Made by a program: the position numbers and the translations under genes
Source of the DNA: Verticillium longisporum
Taxonomy: Eukaryota > Ascomycota > Sordariomycetes > Glomerellales > Plectosphaerellaceae
DNA length: 64,000 nucleotides
NCBI GenBank assembly: GCA_019188255.1
Contig: JAETXT010000002.1
Span: 1,426,001 to 1,490,000 of the forward strand
Reading direction: 5' to 3'
The notes under the pieces: model-generated
Database searches by the model: none
Told to the model about the DNA's origin: nothing
What the model saw: only the letters and a program-made list of their open reading frames with translations
Shown here: positions 9,856 to 22,283 of the stretch, one piece after another
Layout: each line of letters opens with the position of its first letter
Position numbering within the stretch: position 1 is the first letter of the stretch

Positions 9856-12306
9856 TTAAGCCTTGAGCTGCCTAGCCCGACAGCCAGTGCAAAGAACTAG
9901 TGTCCGTTCTCCATCTACCTGGGGGAATACTTGCCCGTCGTCAAACCCCCCATTACAAACAGCACAACGGAAGCAATCATCATGCCACTCCCCCAGAGCC
10001 TGTATGTACTGCCCAATGACAGCACGCCGGCACTTTTTGCATTTGGGGGCTCGTCTCTCTGTGCGCTTGGTTTGACAGTTGATGCACCAAGCATATCCGT
10101 CCTTTTCGATGTGTGTCATGCCTTGATTGAATGGGTCACCGCACTCGGCGCAAAAGAAGTGACCGTAGTGCCAATGCTCCCCAAGGGCCACAATGTGTTC
10201 ACCTAGAATTGGTGTCTTGCAGTGTTTGCATCGGGGTGCATAAAGCTCATGCCAGTCCAGATGACAGAAGAACCGGAATCGTTCGTCTCCGTCCTCTTCT
10301 CTTGTCATGCCTGGCGTCTCTTCCAGAATTTCCCCCTCAGCCCTACGCCTGATTCTGCTCAGGCGATTGGTACGATGCAACTCAGGCTCAGGACTGATTT
10401 CGAGGGCTTCCAGCCCTGTACCGCAAGAGTAGCATCTGAAACATTGGGGGTGGAACCGTTCTGGGACGCCAGCAAGTGCAACGAAGCGGCCCTCGATTGG
10501 AAGACTGCATTCGTGACATGAGGTGCTCGATCGATAGCCCCCTACGGGAGCTGGCGACCAGTGGCCTCTAGGCCGTGTGCCGGCTGTGTTTTTGCCCCCT
10601 CGTGCCTGCGGTGTTGGAAGAGGACGTGTCGACGATCTCATTCCATGATGGTTATCCTCAGGCGTTACGATTGATGGAATGCCTGGGATGTCGTCGGGCA
10701 TTTCGTATGCACCCTGGACGATGATGGATGGCGCCGGTGGACATCGGGATGCTTCCGAATCCATGTCATCCTGGTCTGGTATCACGATAAGAGGGATAGT
10801 AGGTGATATGTGACCTGATTGTTCTCTCCGTGGGGACGAGCTGCTGAAAGCCGATCCTGGCTTCTTATCAACCGTGTCCTCTGGAGCTTTCCAGTCTGTG
10901 TCGAAGCTTACGATCGGACGTCCTGGATTGTCGCTGACGGCGGAGGGAGTGGGCAACTTGGCACTGCGGTCCTTCAACCTCATGCTGGTCGCTTCTCGGA
11001 TATCATCGCTTCGTCTTTCGACCCCACTGTCCCTACACGTCTCTTGGTCTTCCGGAAGAATGATATGGGGAACATTGGTCGTATACTGAGGGTTTCGTGA
11101 CTGGCTGGGGGGCTCGCGATGAATGTCGATCGAGACCCTTGCCTTCTGCACACCGACTTTTTTAGCAGGCGAAGTCGCAGTGAAGTGACCTTGATTCCGG
11201 GGTTTCCCTGAGGCGGCTGTGAAGGGGGCGTCTACACCCGTTTGCGGGACATGGGCGTTGTTGTAAGGTAATGTACCTTCGGGTTCTTCCCAGATCTGGT
11301 CTCCGGAGAACGGACGATCAATCTCGCCACTGATATTCCTCTTGGTGCTAGCCCGGCGGCTCCCCGGTGGAAGGGGTGCCGGCTGTGCTGCTTGTTGCAT
11401 ACGAGGTTCGTGCACCAGAGTCTTCGTAAACGCATTATGCGCTTCGTCGGCAGATGGTACATGTGAGTATTCCAAAGAGAACCGGCTTCTGCGAGAATGG
11501 GCGTTAGTGTCGATCGAAGACCTGCTGGACGGGGCCGCTTCGCCTGCCAGAGATGTCACAGCGTTCCCCCCAGTTCTCCTTCCGAAGCTTGCGGTGCGAG
11601 CGTGCTGATAGCTGTTCTTCCTCATGTGGGGCTTGTAGCGGTATGGCGTATTGGGTTGAGGTTCGACTCCATGACGATGTTGCCACACTAGCTCTGAGGC
11701 TTCTTCCTGTGCTGCATCGTACAGTTTCCGCTCGTCGCTGTCATCACGTGTGGTCTGGCTGTCGGCAAGCTTCATGTCATCCATTGCATGGCGGAGAGAG
11801 CCTGCTTCCTCCTTCTCCATCCACCTCTGGCCTCTTTCTATGTACTTGACACTAGGCAACAGATCGGAAGGTCCATTGGGTGATTTGGACCGAGTAGACT
11901 GATAGTCGTGGGCTTTCGTGCTTGCCGTAGAGAGACGGGACGACACACTGGTAGAAGTATTACATATGGTGTTGGGAGTCGCCCCGGCACTACTCAGAAA
12001 TTCTGGCATGCTTGCGGGCGAAGTTCCTATGGTATTGGCATCATCTTTGCTGGTGGATCGCTTTTCACGGCTTCGGACACTCGTGGTCGGCAAGGGCCTT
12101 GCGCCGCCCGGGCGAGCAATACGATTGTTTCGCAGGTCGGCAAGATAGGCAGCTGCGTGCATCCCTTATTGTCAGATCAATCATTCGTGTTGATGAACCG
12201 CAACCAATGTATACGCTTAGCTCTTACCAAATTGCCCATTGTCCATGTACGTCGGCGATGGCGGGGTGACCTTTCGGGTCTTTTCGGTGGATTTCTTGCG
12301 GTTCAT
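9856..12306 (-). CDS. Paxillin-like protein with three C-terminal LIM domains
   Basis: Exon 1 (12306-12228) starts MNRKKSTEKTRKVTPPSP and ends GQF. A 75-nt intron (12227-12153) is followed by AAYLADLRNNRIARPGGARP in exon 2 (12152-9856). The protein is 791 residues. About 550 N-terminal residues are Ser/Pro/Arg-rich and disordered. Three LIM zinc-finger pairs then begin at CHECSLPIEGRFVALAG, CKHCKTPILGEHIVALGEHW and CKKCRRAVIGQYIQALGEW. All the usual Cys/His ligands appear to be present. The layout (long disordered N-terminus, LIM repeats at the end) matches yeast/fission yeast paxillin-like Pxl1, which links Rho signalling to actin at growth and division sites. I infer a polarity or septation role. 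The first LIM domain carries an inserted charged loop of about 35 residues. Confidence 0.85.
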
Positions 12307-12847
12307 TTTCACGAAAGGATGGATCAGGGCCGTTCGCCTCCAGTTCGCGAATAGATGTAAAGTCGGCAAAGTTAAGGATTTATGACGGCTTCTCGAGCAA
12401 TAGTGCAGATCTGACTGTTTGGTGTATGTCTTGTCTGAAGGGTGTTTTGTGTCCTCAATTACAATCTTGTCATGACTGGTTTGAGTTGAGTTGGGCTGCT
12501 CCTTGATACGGTCGTCACAGCAACGGCGCCAACTCAACAATGCATTTACGCGACATCGCCGCACAGACGCGTCTACCTAGGTGGGTGGGTATCCAGTGGT
12601 GGGCCGTGAACAAAGATACCACCAGTGTCAGGTACCTAGTTACATTTGACATTGCACATAGAAACAAGAACCTAAGCAGCCTACAGCCTGTCACGCTCAA
12701 CTCAACTGGAGTTGATCACGTGCGGACTAGATATCAAGCTACTATCATTATCAAGCTTAGTTGCACACCTACAAACCAAACCCGTTCGTAGGGCAGCATG
12801 CGCCAAGGACTTGCAGCAAAGCTGGCTACCTTAGCCAAAGCATTCTC
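12307..12847. other. Intergenic between the LIM gene and COX19
   Basis: Promoter side of the LIM gene and 3' side of COX19. tacctaggtggg is at 12574-12585 and ggtacctagt at 12631-12640, members of the dispersed motif family. No gene seen. Confidence 0.55.
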
Positions 12848-13371
12848 TTACCATCGCAATTCCCCCTTGGTTCCTTCACCATCCTGTGATTGTTGCCCAC
12901 CCTTCCGCTTGTTTTCATGAGAATCCTTCCCGAATCCCAAGTTCTTGAAGTCGTCCCGGGCCATCAAGTTCCTTGTGAGGCAATGTCAGTCAGCGAGCGC
13001 GAAGTCCGCTCTGCAAGCGTAACTCACCGGTCCATGCGGCAGGTCAAATAAGACTTAGCCAGATCTCGACACGCGGTATCATTGACGCCAGAAACTTTCT
13101 TCATACAAGACAAGTACGAAGCCATGACATGTTTACACTCTCCTATTGGTAGATGACACGCCAAGGGGGTTAGCAAAGCTTGTCATGGTTTTAGCAGGGC
13201 GACGGGAGAAGAATACCGTCGTGGTCGAGGGGGAAGCTACCCCGTTGCGGACTGTAAGATGAACATTAGATTTCTAAAATTCAAAAAGTCCGTCACAGTA
13301 AGTCAGGAGATTACTCACGGCGTGGGCTTGGAATATGCCGGTCCTCCGCCCGGACTGCCGAACGAACTCAT
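12848..13371 (-). CDS. COX19: Cytochrome c oxidase assembly factor COX19 (twin CX9C)
   Basis: COX19 acts in the mitochondrial intermembrane space in copper/redox steps of cytochrome oxidase assembly. Four exons: 13371-13319, 13251-13217, 13142-13028 and 12971-12848. The introns (67, 74 and 56 nt) start GTGAGT, GTATTC and GTGAGT and end CAG, TAG and AAG. The exons sum to 109 codons (108 residues). The N-terminus MSSFGSPGGGPAYSKPTPP then RGSFPLDHDGECKH is typical of COX19. Twin CX9C cysteines fall at residues 32/42 and 54/64. The end of the fold reads CRMDRNLMARDDFKNLGF. The gene is easy to overlook because no single open frame is longer than about 40 codons. The stop TAA sits inside a GTAAG, so a further 3' exon is possible but not needed. 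Divergent from DNM1. Confidence 0.94.
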
Positions 13372-14339
13372 CGGATATTGGTAATAGTGATGTGACGTGC
13401 GATGTTACAGGCTCCTGGAACTATGAGGGCAATGTGTGCCTGAAGGCTATGCACGTGATGTCCAGTAAAGCTGTACCGCAAATTGTTTCTGTCCGTTGTC
13501 GTCGCTGTCGTCCAGAATGGAGTATTCGTAAACCTGAAATGCGTTTAACGAGCCTATGGGTGTGTGCAGCAAAATGACTCAACGAGGCAAACTCGATATA
13601 AGACTATATCCCTCCCACGAATACACTGGATACAGGCTGCTGTACTCGAGTACTGATAGGAAGATATTAGTGCTCGTTCGCAAAACACACCATTGTACTG
13701 CAGTAAACACTATGGGTGTGACCTGATCCGTTCGGCCGACCGTCACTTAAAACAAAGTGACGTTTTATCTACGAGTACGAGCATTATACATATTATTACT
13801 GAGATGTCAACAAGTAGAACGTCGTGTGTCGTAACCAGCCATAATGCCCTTAGGCGTCCTCACCCCACTATTGCAATACGCATGTTATCCTTATCTACAG
13901 ACAATCAATCATAAGGCGGCTAGTCGGGACCAGGCTTAGGACCGTGCGAACTGTCCAGAGGGTCCAAGGTCTTCAAGGGAGTTGGTGGATCGCGCATGAA
14001 ATCTCCAAATTGATCTATCAAGAAGGACCTTGCCTCCGTACGCCGAGCATAACGCAGGTCGCAGGCAAGCTTGACATTGCTAGCCGTCTGTCAGCTTTGC
14101 CCATCATTCGCTCAGCCGAATTCCGTACACTCCTCATTACGCGGCGTCGCTACTAGCGACTTCACTCTGGACATTGTCGCGTCTTACGGTCCAACCCCAG
14201 TTTCGAACTCGACCAACAACCTTCCGACGACATCAACCTTCCTTGCGTTCAAGCTTCTAGCTGCGCCGAATCATTCCACTCTATCGCTGCAGACAGTTTC
14301 CTTTTCGCAGCAAGATACGACTGTCAAGCTATGGTCATC
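13372..14339. promoter_or_regulatory. Divergent promoter region of COX19 and DNM1
   Basis: 968 bp between two outward-facing starts. Short open frames only. DNM1 has an in-frame ATG at 14331 three codons before the start I chose. Confidence 0.5.
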
Positions 14340-16928
14340 ATGGCCTCTCTTGGGGATGACCTTTTGGGCACCGTCAACAAGCTGCAAGACTTGGTCTTCA
14401 ACACCATTGGCAGCGACTCCCTTGACCTTCCGCAAATTGTGGGTGATCTCTTGGTATATCCTGATCAAACCTCTTAAATCTGACTGGTCATAGGTTGTGG
14501 TTGGGTCGCAATCCGCAGGAAAATCTTCTGTTCTCGAAAACATCGTCGGCCGTGATTTCCTACCCCGTGGGAGTGGCATCGTTACAAGGCGGCCCCTTAT
14601 CTTGCAGCTCATCAACGTTCCTGAGGACGAGAGCGCCACCGAGCCAGCAAATGACCCCTACAGGTCCCCATCTCAAGCTCGGCGATCTGAATGGGCCGAG
14701 TTCCACCACATTCCCAATCGCAGATTCAACGACTTCGGCGACGTTAAACGGGAGATCGAGAATGAAACCTCGAGAGTGGCTGGCAGCAATAAGGGTATCA
14801 ATCGACAGCCGATAAACCTAAAAATCTACTCTCCCCACGTCCTGAACCTGACGCTCGTGGATCTCCCCGGTTTGACCAAGGTATGCACTCGCATCCATGA
14901 TGGACCCTGTGGAAATTGTGTGCTAACACTAATCTCTCAGGTACCCATAGGCGATCAACCGACCGATATAGAGAAGCAGACTCGCAATTTGATTTCGGAA
15001 TATATTGCCAAGCCTAACAGTATCGTCCTCGCTGTCTCTCCTGCCAATGTGGACATCGTCAACTCGGAGGCTTTAAAGCTAGCGAGACACGTTGACCCGC
15101 TCGGCAGGCGGACTATCGGCGTGCTCACTAAGGTCGATTTGATGGATCATGGAACGAACGCACTGGACATCCTCTCGGGACGTGTGTATCCATTGAAACT
15201 TGGCTTCATTGGCGTTGTCAACCGCTCGCAACAGGACATCCAGGGTAGCAAGCCAATGGAGGAGGCGCTGAAGGACGAGGCCGACTTCTTCAAGCACCAC
15301 CCTGCTTATCGCAATATTGCTACCCGCTGTGGTACGCAGTACTTGTCCAAGACGTTGAACACAACCCTTATGGCGCATATTCGAGAGCGCATGCCGGACA
15401 TTAAGGCACGTCTCAACACCCTCATGGGGCAAACCCAACAGGAACTGGCCAGCTACGGTGATATGCACTTCAGTGGCAAGGAGCATCGCGGGTCTCTTAT
15501 CTTACAGCTCATGACCCGCTTTGCCACTTCTTTCATCTCTTCAATCGACGGCACTTCGACCGAGATCTCGACCAAGGAGCTATGTGGCGGTGCTCGCATC
15601 TATTACATTTTCAACTCGGTGTTCGGTAGCTCCCTCGAGTCTATCGATCCAACATCTAACCTTTCCGCCCTTGATATCCGCACGGCTATTCGCAACTCGA
15701 CTGGCCCCCGCCCAAGTCTGTTCGTCCCGGAGATGGCGTTCGACCTTCTCGTCAAACCTCAAATCAAACTCCTTGAGATTCCTAGTCAGCGCTGTGTTGA
15801 GCTTGTCTATGAAGAGCTCATCAAAATTTGCCACACCTGTGGCTCAACAGAACTCTCGCGGTTCCCAAGGCTGCAGGCCAAACTAATTGAAGTTGTTTCC
15901 GATCTACTCCGGGAAAGACTAGGCCCGGCATCATCCTATGTTGAGTCATTGATCTCCATTCAGCGCGCTTACATCAATACCAACCATCCAAACTTTCTGG
16001 GTGCCGCAGCTGCGATGAGTCATGTTGTTAGCAATAAACAGGAGAGGGAACGCAAGCGTCTCATACAAGAAGAGAAAGACAGAAGAGAAAGGCGGCGTCT
16101 CAAGGAGCTTGGGGCGAATGGTGTCGACACCCCCGCTGAGGATGACGAAGAGTCAGCCGTTGTCGAAAAGAGTGACTTGGCAACGGCTCGCCGACAGGCC
16201 GTCAAAGGAGCCCGAAGCTTGTCTCCAGGTCTCAGAGAGCATGGCGCTGTTTCGCTCAACGCAGCCGTGAACGGTGCCCGGTCAATCTCCCCTTCGAGGC
16301 TGAACAACCAACAGGGGCTCGGCGGCGCGCGAGACTCGTTCCTAAACTATTTCTTCGGCAAAGACGGCGCTTCACCGATGCCTATGGGTTCTGGTAGTGC
16401 TCATGGAAGAGACCTTTCCATTGCGAGGCACGTTAGCCAAAGTATGGAGCCTACCTTCTCCCAGAGCATTCGCCGAAATGACGATACGCTGTCGAGCCGG
16501 TCTGCTCTTCAACCACAGGCACGCGAAGATGACTCTCATGATCTGGGCGCGCATTTCGTAAGTTTCTTTCTTGAGTATGAATATGTCACAAGCACTGACG
16601 CGTCTTCTCTTTTTAGGGAGCTGGTGGTGAACCAGCTTTGACTGATCGTGAGGCCATGGAGACTGAGCTTATCAGAGCTCTCATTTCATCTTACTTCAAC
16701 ATTGTTAGGGAGTCCATTGCCGACCAGGTGCCAAAAGCCGTCATGCATCTGCTGGTAAACCACAGCAAAGATGTAGTCCAAAATCGCCTTGTGAGCGAGC
16801 TCTACAAGGAGACGTTGTTTGAAGAGTTGCTCTACGAGGACGATGGAGTCAAGAAGGAGCGCGAGAAATGTGAGAAGCTTCTCCAAACCTACCGCGAGGC
16901 CTCGAAAATCATAGGAGAGGTGCTTTAG
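14340..16928 (+). CDS. DNM1: Dynamin-related GTPase DNM1 (mitochondrial/peroxisomal fission)
   Basis: Four exons: 14340-14438, 14494-14880, 14941-16557 and 16617-16928, giving 804 residues. The GTPase domain shows G1 GSQSAGKSS (residues 37-45), G3 DLPG (about 156-159) and G4 TKVD. Middle-domain, disordered-insert and GED regions follow, ending EREKCEKLLQTYREASKIIG. The insert after NTNHPNFLGAAAAMSHVV, rich in charged residues (RKRLIQEEKDRRERRRLKE) and ending FLNYFFGKDG, distinguishes it from the shorter vacuolar Vps1. DNM1 oligomers constrict outer mitochondrial membranes after recruitment by Fis1 adaptors. The second intron (14881-14940) is exactly 60 nt with no stop codon, so retained transcripts would stay in frame. 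The ATG at 14331 is an alternative start (MVIMAS). Confidence 0.93.
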
Positions 16929-18649
16929 TTGTCTCAACATACGGCATGGACATACGGAAGCATGTCTTTGTAAAATCAGGTGGAAGCTTATCGAGGTGGT
17001 AGTCTCCTTACCTTGAAGCACAGAGGAGCTGGGAAAGATAGAGCTGCTATTCTATTGTACTCCTATTCAGCTTTTGGCTGTCAGCAACATTCACTTCTCC
17101 ATATGTATTCAAATCCTGTAATGATGGCAACATGTGATCAACTATGCCGGGTGCAGTGTAGTTTGCATTTGTGGTGTTGCTCATCGCCACTCAGACATGT
17201 CGGGGATGCTCAGTACGCTCCAGCAAAAGCTACTGTCGAACGGCCCTTGCCACATACCCTCACTCTGTCCTGGTTTGGACGATGTTCAGAGACATGATTC
17301 AGAGGACCAGTCATAATCGAGGAGTATCCTCGACGATAATGTTCGACCTATGGCACCAAACTCACACACAGTGCCATACAATTATATGCAATGCCTTGGC
17401 CTTAAATATGGTTATTTCCACATTCCTTGGGATCATCTACACACACAAACTTGATAATTTGTCTTGTGCGGATTCTGTCGCTATCATTCAGCATCTATGT
17501 CTACCAAGTCAAGCATGGTATCCGTTTACTGCCAGTGTTCCAGCCAGCAGCGTGTATCTGGCGTAGTATCACTATTCCTGGTCCTTCGAGTAACATGACT
17601 GCGCTTTGTATTCGTAATCCCTGTGGACAATCGAATGCATGTATCTTATCAAGACATCTGTGACTTGGGTCTCCAACTGTGAGCAGATGGGATAGTAGTC
17701 AGGGCTGGGGTACGTTCAGTGCACTGTGGTCACCAGAACCTGTGAAGCGGGAGAATGAATAGCAGCAAAGCGTGCTCGGATGGCCTGTACTAAGGCGTTC
17801 GTATTCGCGATACAACGGAAACTGAAGGCTCGTTGGCTGATCGAAGCGGCAGTACAGGTCGCAAGATGTCCATGGCCGCTGCCGGAGTCCGGTTATGTTA
17901 TAGACGACAGACCCATGACAGCGCCGAGCAGCAGGCAGTGATTGGCGGGGGCTCGAGACGTATATAACAGCGGTTGATCAAAGGACATGAGGACTCAATT
18001 TCGAACCCTTAACAGTCTGTCTATCTAGAGGAGGGTAGTACGAGGGACTCATGGAGGGTACAGAGTCACTCACTCGGCTTGTGTCGCGGGAGATGCATAT
18101 GCTCAGAAAATAACGAAGCCCAAGGGCGCGCGTAAGTGGATTTACAACACAAACTCCAGCCCTTTTAGTCAAGTAGTTGCTTTTCCGGACGCTGGTCGCA
18201 TCATCTTAGCCAACTAGCCAAATAATTCTTGCTCATGGTCATAACATGCAAAATTGTTACATTACTGTGACGTAGCATCCGATAGGGAGGGTCACTTTGT
18301 AAGGATACTGAGCGCGTTTTGCTTTCCTATTGCACCTAGATGAATGACAGATGGATTAAAGTCCGTAGCGCTCATCTTTCGAATCGCAATCTCAGAAACA
18401 CGGTAAAAAGGACCTGTCTTTGACCGCGACAGGAAAACCGTTGTCGGCATTCAGCTTGAGCTTGAGCTCGTGGACATGATCAAAGCCACTAGCAACCACA
18501 TGCGATGCCGACACTTCCGCCGAGGTTCATCATATGCCCGAACGCCACCAAAACCGACGCGGACAGGCAATCCGGGCATTGGGCCATGTATGAACTCCAA
18601 ACAGCCTCTACATAGGCACGCTGCTGGTCCCCTGACTGAGCCGCGGCTT
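16929..18649. other. Long convergent intergenic gap, no gene recognised
   Basis: 1.7 kb between the 3' ends of DNM1 (+) and the PWI gene (-). It is rather AT-rich. Open frames up to 131 codons (17171-17566, +) read like random sequence. It could hold long 3' UTRs, a non-coding RNA or a decayed gene; nothing visible decides between these. Confidence 0.45.
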
Positions 18650-20146
18650 CTAGACGTGGTCGGGTTCTGGTTGCACCTGGCGTCTAGATGACGAAGAACT
18701 TGACGAAGGGCGGCGCCTGTGGCGTCGTTGTCTCGAATGACTTCTTGAGCGGGAAGAGGATAGAGAGCGTGATCGATCACGACGGTGTCTTGGTCGTCCC
18801 TTGCCGCTACTGGGGGAGAGATCTCGGCGATGACGAGAAAAACTTCTGGATCGCGCACGACCGTTACGGCTTTGACTTGAAGGGCGTCTGGGATTGCGGC
18901 TGCGGATGCGAGACCGGGATGCTGCGGGCGATGAGGGTGTGTGTGAACGGCGGGACCGACGGCCTCGCTCCTCAGGCGACTCACTGCGAGTCAAAGAACG
19001 CCTGCGTCTCTTGGCAGGAGGCGCCCGCGACCGGCTTCTAGATGCAGATCGTGACCGACAATCTTCCTCATCGCGAGCGAAGCTTGGCTTGCTTTGTCTT
19101 GTAGAAGACCTTGAACGTTTTCGAGGCTTGGCCTGTCTGGACGGAGAACCAGATCTTTGCCGGGGACCGGGACTAGGAGAGCGTTGACCTCGGTGTCTTG
19201 GGCCATCTTGACTTGGAGTGCGACGTTCTCGGGGCGATAAACCTTCGGCAGAAGGTGATCGCGTACTTCTGCGACGGCGACCTGCGGCGCCGCCTCGGAT
19301 GCCAGTGCCACGATGGCTATTTGGGACATAACTGTCTCTCTGATATCCTCGGTGGTCAACTCGATGACCTCTATGTTCGCGGTTCCATCCCGGTGATCGA
19401 GATCTGTTCACTCCACGGTCATAGTTCGCTCGTCCGCGGTCCTCGAAAGCACGATCGCCGCGTCGGCCACGCCAAGTATCACCTCCTCGCCCTCGTCCCC
19501 AGTCGCGGCGTTCTCTTGGGTCTCCTCCTTGGGATTGTCGCCGATCCGCATCTTCGCGACGGCGACGGGACTCCTCGGCAACTCTGTCTGCTTCAATCTG
19601 CGGTCGAGGTTATCAGCTAGGGTCGCACGTATCATTGAGCGGTCGGACAAACCTTCTCCTGAATGAGTTCAAGCTTTTTGGCTTCGAGCAGCTCCTTGGG
19701 CACACCCTGGGGACTGGCCTGAGCACTGAGGAAGAGCTTCCAGAGCTCTTTGCAGAAAGACGCGGTTTCCTTGTCGAGGAATCCCGTCAATTGGATTTGG
19801 AGACCTTTGATGTCCAGCTATGTCCAAGCTTAGTAGGGCGAAGGAAATATTGCGGTCGAAGGGATACTCACGAATCGGGAACCCTCGATCAACCCAAAGC
19901 AGAGCTCAATCACGACATCATCTTCGCCTCCAAGAATCTCGGAGATTTTGCTAGCTATCCACCTATTGAGTATGTGATTAGCAGCAGCGACCGAGTAGGC
20001 AACGCATTGTAGCCGTATAGCGTTGATAGCTGGTTTCCATACTTCTTGATGACCTGCAAGTTGACCTTTTGCATGTCCACCTTCTGGTTGAATTCTGGCG
20101 GAAACTTCGTAGACTTCAAGAGCCTTGCGTCTACTCCTGTCGCCAT
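18650..20146 (-). CDS. PWI-domain, RS-rich splicing coactivator (SRm160/SRRM1-like)
   Basis: Four exons: 20146-20043, 19962-19872, 19817-19653 and 19597-18650, giving 435 residues. The introns are 80, 54 and 55 nt, all GT-AG. The N-terminal 120 residues hold the PWI fold: LKSTKFPPEFNQKVDMQKVN, then VIKKWIASKISEILGGEDDV, LCFGLIEGSRF and LDIKGLQIQLTGFLD. The remaining about 300 residues are almost pure Arg/Ser/Pro/Gly, with an RGG-like patch (RGRGGDTWRGRRGD) and then RS repeats. In animals SRm160 binds RNA and the exon-junction complex and couples splicing to 3'-end processing; I infer the same here. Its RS-coding sequence gives long open frames on the opposite strand (for example 18688-19041) that are shadows. 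Divergent from NAS2. Confidence 0.88.
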
Positions 20147-20617
20147 TTCCACGGTGGTTGGGCTACCACTGGTGCTCGTGGAAAGGATTCGTACAGGTGT
20201 GTTTGGGTGTAGTGCGTGCGTTTCTAGATAGATTGGCCTCTGACGTCGAATACGTGAACGCGACTGGCACTAAAAGGAATTCATGCACGGACGTGGGGTG
20301 TGGCGCCAAGCTACCTAGGTACCTGGGGTGAGGTATCTACCTACCTTGCTTTCTCAGTACGGTACAGTAAGGTACCTAGGGTAGGTAAACGTAGGTAGGT
20401 AGATAGGCATGTGGGGTGATTGGGGCTGTGAGTGCATTCCCTTGAAGACTACATAGGATCCCTACCAACATCACCTGCCCCAAGCTGCTTGCCGTAGTCC
20501 GTTCCGCGACTATCCCCAACCCTCCGACGAAGTCGCTGGTCCTACCTTCCTGACTCAGTGTATCATTCATAGCTACGAGAGAGGTATCAGCATAGGGTAA
20601 TGGGATTAACTCTCAGG
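20147..20617. promoter_or_regulatory. Divergent promoter region of the PWI gene and NAS2
   Basis: 471 bp between two outward-facing starts. It is dominated by the CCTAGGTA motif cluster at 20311-20408. An in-frame ATG for NAS2 at 20600 is an alternative start. Confidence 0.55.
20311..20408. repeat. Cluster of CCTAGGTA palindromic motifs
   Basis: ctacctaggtacctgggg at 20311-20328, ggtatctacctacctt at 20332-20347, ggtacctagggtaggtaaac at 20371-20390 and gtaggtaggtagataggc at 20391-20408. It sits in the middle of a bidirectional promoter. Confidence 0.85.
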
Positions 20618-21477
20618 ATGGATAATCTGCACGCACCGACCGTCCCCTCGGGCCCAGCCAGCTTCCCTACTTCCAAGGAGGATTACACCAAGTTGACGTA
20701 TCTCGAATTGCAAGCGCAGAAAATTCAGATGGAGACGGAAATGCAAGCTTTAAGTGCCGTTCTTGATTCAGTTCGTCCCTGCAACACCAAACCACATGGT
20801 GCGTTAGCTGGAGCACTGACTTGGCCAACAGCACGGGTCGAACATGACCACTCCCTTGACCACCAGAGATGGATTTCCAAGGGCAGATATTGATGTTGCC
20901 CAAGGTACGTGGTTCCATATTCAGTCGTGATCACAATATTCAGCTTTCACTGTATAGTGCGCACAACTCGCGCCCGCATTATCCACCTCCGCAACGACTA
21001 TAAAGATCTCATGGCAGTTGTGACGCGCCATCTAGACGAGTACTTCGCACGCCCAGGCTCCGAGGACGACACGGCCCAAGATGTTCCTACAACTGTCCCG
21101 AGAGTGACAGCGCAAACAACTGACCGTCCATTTGCGCGAGTCGATTCTGTGACTGGAGGCAGTCCAGCTGAACAGGCAGGACTCAAAACAGGAGACGAGA
21201 TAGTGAATTTTGGGCATGTGAACCATAGTAACCACGACAGCCTAAAGAAGGTTGGCGAGTGCGTGCAGGCAAACGAGAAGGCAAGCCACTGCCCCCAAAC
21301 ACTCACCATTCAATGTTTGAGAGCTTATGGCTGACGTGTTGGCCTCAGCAAAATGTGGCAGTTCAGATCATACGTAGCAGCCAGAGCGACATGCAAGAGG
21401 TCCGCACACTTAATCTCGTCCCAAACCGAGATTGGGGTGGCAGGGGGCTTCTTGGCTGTCATATCCTGCCCCTTTGA
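20618..21477 (+). CDS. NAS2: 26S proteasome assembly chaperone NAS2 (PSMD9/p27, PDZ domain)
   Basis: NAS2 binds the Rpt5 tail and guides assembly of the proteasome base. Four exons: 20618-20770, 20832-20904, 20958-21280 and 21349-21477; they sum to 226 codons. The N-terminal helical hairpin region (HAPTVPSGPASFPTSKEDYT, LELQAQKIQMETEMQAL) is followed by a PDZ domain: FARVDSVTGGSPAEQAGLKT, GDEIVNFGHVNH and VAVQIIRSSQ. It ends NRDWGGRGLLGCHILPL, the usual end of the family. The third intron begins with GC (AAG|GCAAGC) and ends CAG. It is a GC-AG intron, and it is the only choice that keeps the frame. The ATG at 20600 is an in-frame alternative start six codons upstream. Confidence 0.92.
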
Positions 21478-22283
21478 GCCTGGCCAAACTCCAGTCATAG
21501 CCAAGGGAGCGACCAAAGAAGTTATTCTGCACGACTCAAGTATGTAGGAACAGGGCTTTTATCACCGATGCCCGTGATACGTGGGCATGTATGTTTCGTG
21601 GGCAATAAGGGTAACTCGTGGCACCCACCAGCAACCCACCGGATACCAGCACATACACGTTGTGGACTACATGATCCTGCCACTCGTATAGGCTCATTAG
21701 TATTAGGTACAAGTCGCACGCTGTCGCTCCTTATCTGGGAGACTCGTTGCGTCGTGAGGCAGCCAGACATGTGGCGCGCAGTGGTTCTTAGGCAGTCGGC
21801 TAGGCAGTAATGTACCTATAGCATTGAGCCAACCAGCTGGCAAGCAAGTGCTCTGTCATGGGCAGGCTGGACATCCCCGAAAGAGCCCATTACATAAGCA
21901 AGACATCGATGATATGACCCAACGGCCGTTCGTTGGTCCAGCCCGATGACTGAATTTTTCGCTTAGGCTTCCCTGCTCTCGCGAAGGTACCTGATCTCGC
22001 TCCCCGCCATTCCGCCCCAACCCCAAAACACCTTCACAAAAAGCTCAGCGGCGACACCCTTCGACGACCGACATCACAACTCTTACCCATCCACGATTCC
22101 AGCGGTCGCTTTCTGGTACGTTCTCACTGCCCCTGTAGCTCGATCTCCACCTTGCATGCCTTCTGCCGGCTCTGGAGGTCTGTCTTTCTCCTGGCGCAAC
22201 CTAACCATCTGTTGTGCTTTAGCCCCGCTTGTTTACCGTTTACTACCTCAACAATCGCATCGCTTGACCGCGCATTCGCAACC
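21478..22283. other. Intergenic between NAS2 and Ran
   Basis: Ran promoter and 5' UTR. The last 250 bp are pyrimidine-rich, as often upstream of highly expressed fungal genes. No gene seen. Confidence 0.55.

Noticed and set aside
18688..19187. Plus-strand frames opposite the RS domain
   Set aside because: They arise from the Arg/Ser-rich codons of the minus-strand gene.
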